From assembly GCA_002469605.1 (NCBI GenBank), contig DKMV01000272.1:411-23652 (forward strand): 23,242 nt of DNA. The letters run 5' to 3'. The notes beneath the pieces were generated by a model. That model saw nothing but the letters and a program-made list of their open reading frames with translations. It was not told the DNA's origin and did not search any database. The stretch's first letter is position 1; every line of letters begins with the position of its first letter. The DNA comes from Leclercia sp. UBA7405. GTDB lineage: Bacteria; Pseudomonadota; Gammaproteobacteria; Enterobacterales; Enterobacteriaceae. A program made the translations under genes and the position numbers. Positions 22,838 to 23,242 of this stretch are shown piece by piece.

Positions 22838-23242
22838 ATGAATACATCAACTCAAAACCGCACCCGCTGGCTGACCCTTTTCGGTACCATCGTGACGCAA
22901 TTCGCGCTGGGATCGGTCTATACCTGGAGCCTGTTTAACAGCGCGCTTTCCGATAAGCTCGGGGCGTCCGTTAGCCAGGTGGCATTCTCTTTTGGTTTGC
23001 TAAGCCTGGGCCTGGCGCTTTCTTCCTCCGTTGCCGGGAAATTGCAGGAACGTTTTGGCGTTAAGCGCGTGACCATGGCGTCGGGCGTGATGCTGGGCGT
23101 TGGCTTTTTCCTGACCGCGTACTCCAACAGCCTGATGATGCTGTGGCTCAGCGCCGGGGTGCTGGTCGGGCTGGCGGATGGCGCGGGCTATCTGCTGACC
23201 CTGTCGAACTGCGTGAAATGGTTCCCGGAGCGTAAAGGGCTG
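22838..23242 (+). CDS. yhjX: MFS transporter YhjX, pyruvate-responsive (N-terminal part)
   Basis: The first 135 codons of an inner-membrane major facilitator transporter; the rest lies past the right edge. The product begins MNTSTQNRTRWLTLFGTIVT and continues QFALGSVYTWSLFNSALSD and QVAFSFGLLSLGLALSSSVA, then GKLQERFGVKRVTMASG (the MFS loop between helices 2 and 3) and GLADGAGYLLTLSNCVKWFP. It closely matches E. coli YhjX. At least four membrane segments are present. In E. coli, yhjX is induced by extracellular pyruvate through the YpdA/YpdB two-component system. The ATG at 22838 is preceded by AGGA with 8-base spacing. The frame is open to the last base. Confidence 0.95.
   Translation, partial: MNTSTQNRTRWLTLFGTIVTQFALGSVYTWSLFNSALSDKLGASVSQVAFSFGLLSLGLALSSSVAGKLQERFGVKRVTMASGVMLGVGFFLTAYSNSLMMLWLSAGVLVGLADGAGYLLTLSNCVKWFPERKGL

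Overview
The window reads as chromosomal DNA of a member of the Enterobacteriaceae close to the Enterobacter / Lelliottia / Leclercia group. The genes and their order largely follow the E. coli K-12 segment xylF-xylA-xylB ... wecH-ysaB-glyQ-glyS ... yiaG-yiaF-cspA ... ghrB-yiaD-bisC-yiaC-tag-yhjY-yhjX. The proteins are recognisably orthologous to E. coli, but base composition looks richer in G+C and several loci differ in content. I cannot name the species from sequence alone. Both ends cut genes: xylF at the left (only its N-terminus, minus strand) and yhjX at the right (only its N-terminal third, plus strand).

Layout. 1-3475: the D-xylose locus, with xylF (transport) and xylAB (isomerase, kinase) diverging from a 372-bp control region. 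3477-8156: wecH on the minus strand, then the small lipoprotein gene ysaB and the glycyl-tRNA synthetase operon glyQS with a strong terminator. yiaA/yiaB, which separate xylB from wecH in K-12, are absent. 8112-8845: a 734-bp non-coding stretch holding a twin-hairpin element and about 3.3 tandem copies of a 66-bp hairpin repeat. 8846-10465: an ABC-F type ATPase gene where K-12 has hokA and an insertion sequence. 10520-12362: yiaG, yiaF and the cold-shock gene cspA with its long leader.

12368-17531: the main accessory block. On the minus strand, the order of transcription is a LacI-type regulator, a sugar isomerase/epimerase, a PfkB kinase, an MFS organic-anion transporter and ghrB. This matches the 2-ketogluconate operon of Pseudomonas (ptxS, kguE, kguK, kguT, kguD). 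A perfect palindrome ahead of kguE (TGGAACCGGTTCCA) differs from the known PtxS operator at one symmetric position only. The proposed pathway is uptake of 2-ketogluconate (KguT), phosphorylation (KguK), and reduction to 6-phosphogluconate (KguD/GhrB), which enters the pentose-phosphate and Entner-Doudoroff routes. K-12 keeps only ghrB here.

17592-23242: yiaD (OmpA-like lipoprotein), bisC (molybdoenzyme), yiaC and tag (overlapping acetyltransferase and DNA-repair glycosylase), yhjY (outer-membrane beta-barrel) and yhjX (pyruvate-responsive MFS transporter). yhjX is preceded by three copies, in exact 21-bp register, of a motif like the YpdB binding site.

I found no rRNA, tRNA, CRISPR array, transposase, integrase or prophage gene, and nothing I would call a wholly new system. 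The most useful leads are the kgu operon and its operator, the ABC-F gene beside the tandem repeats, and the triple YpdB-like array.
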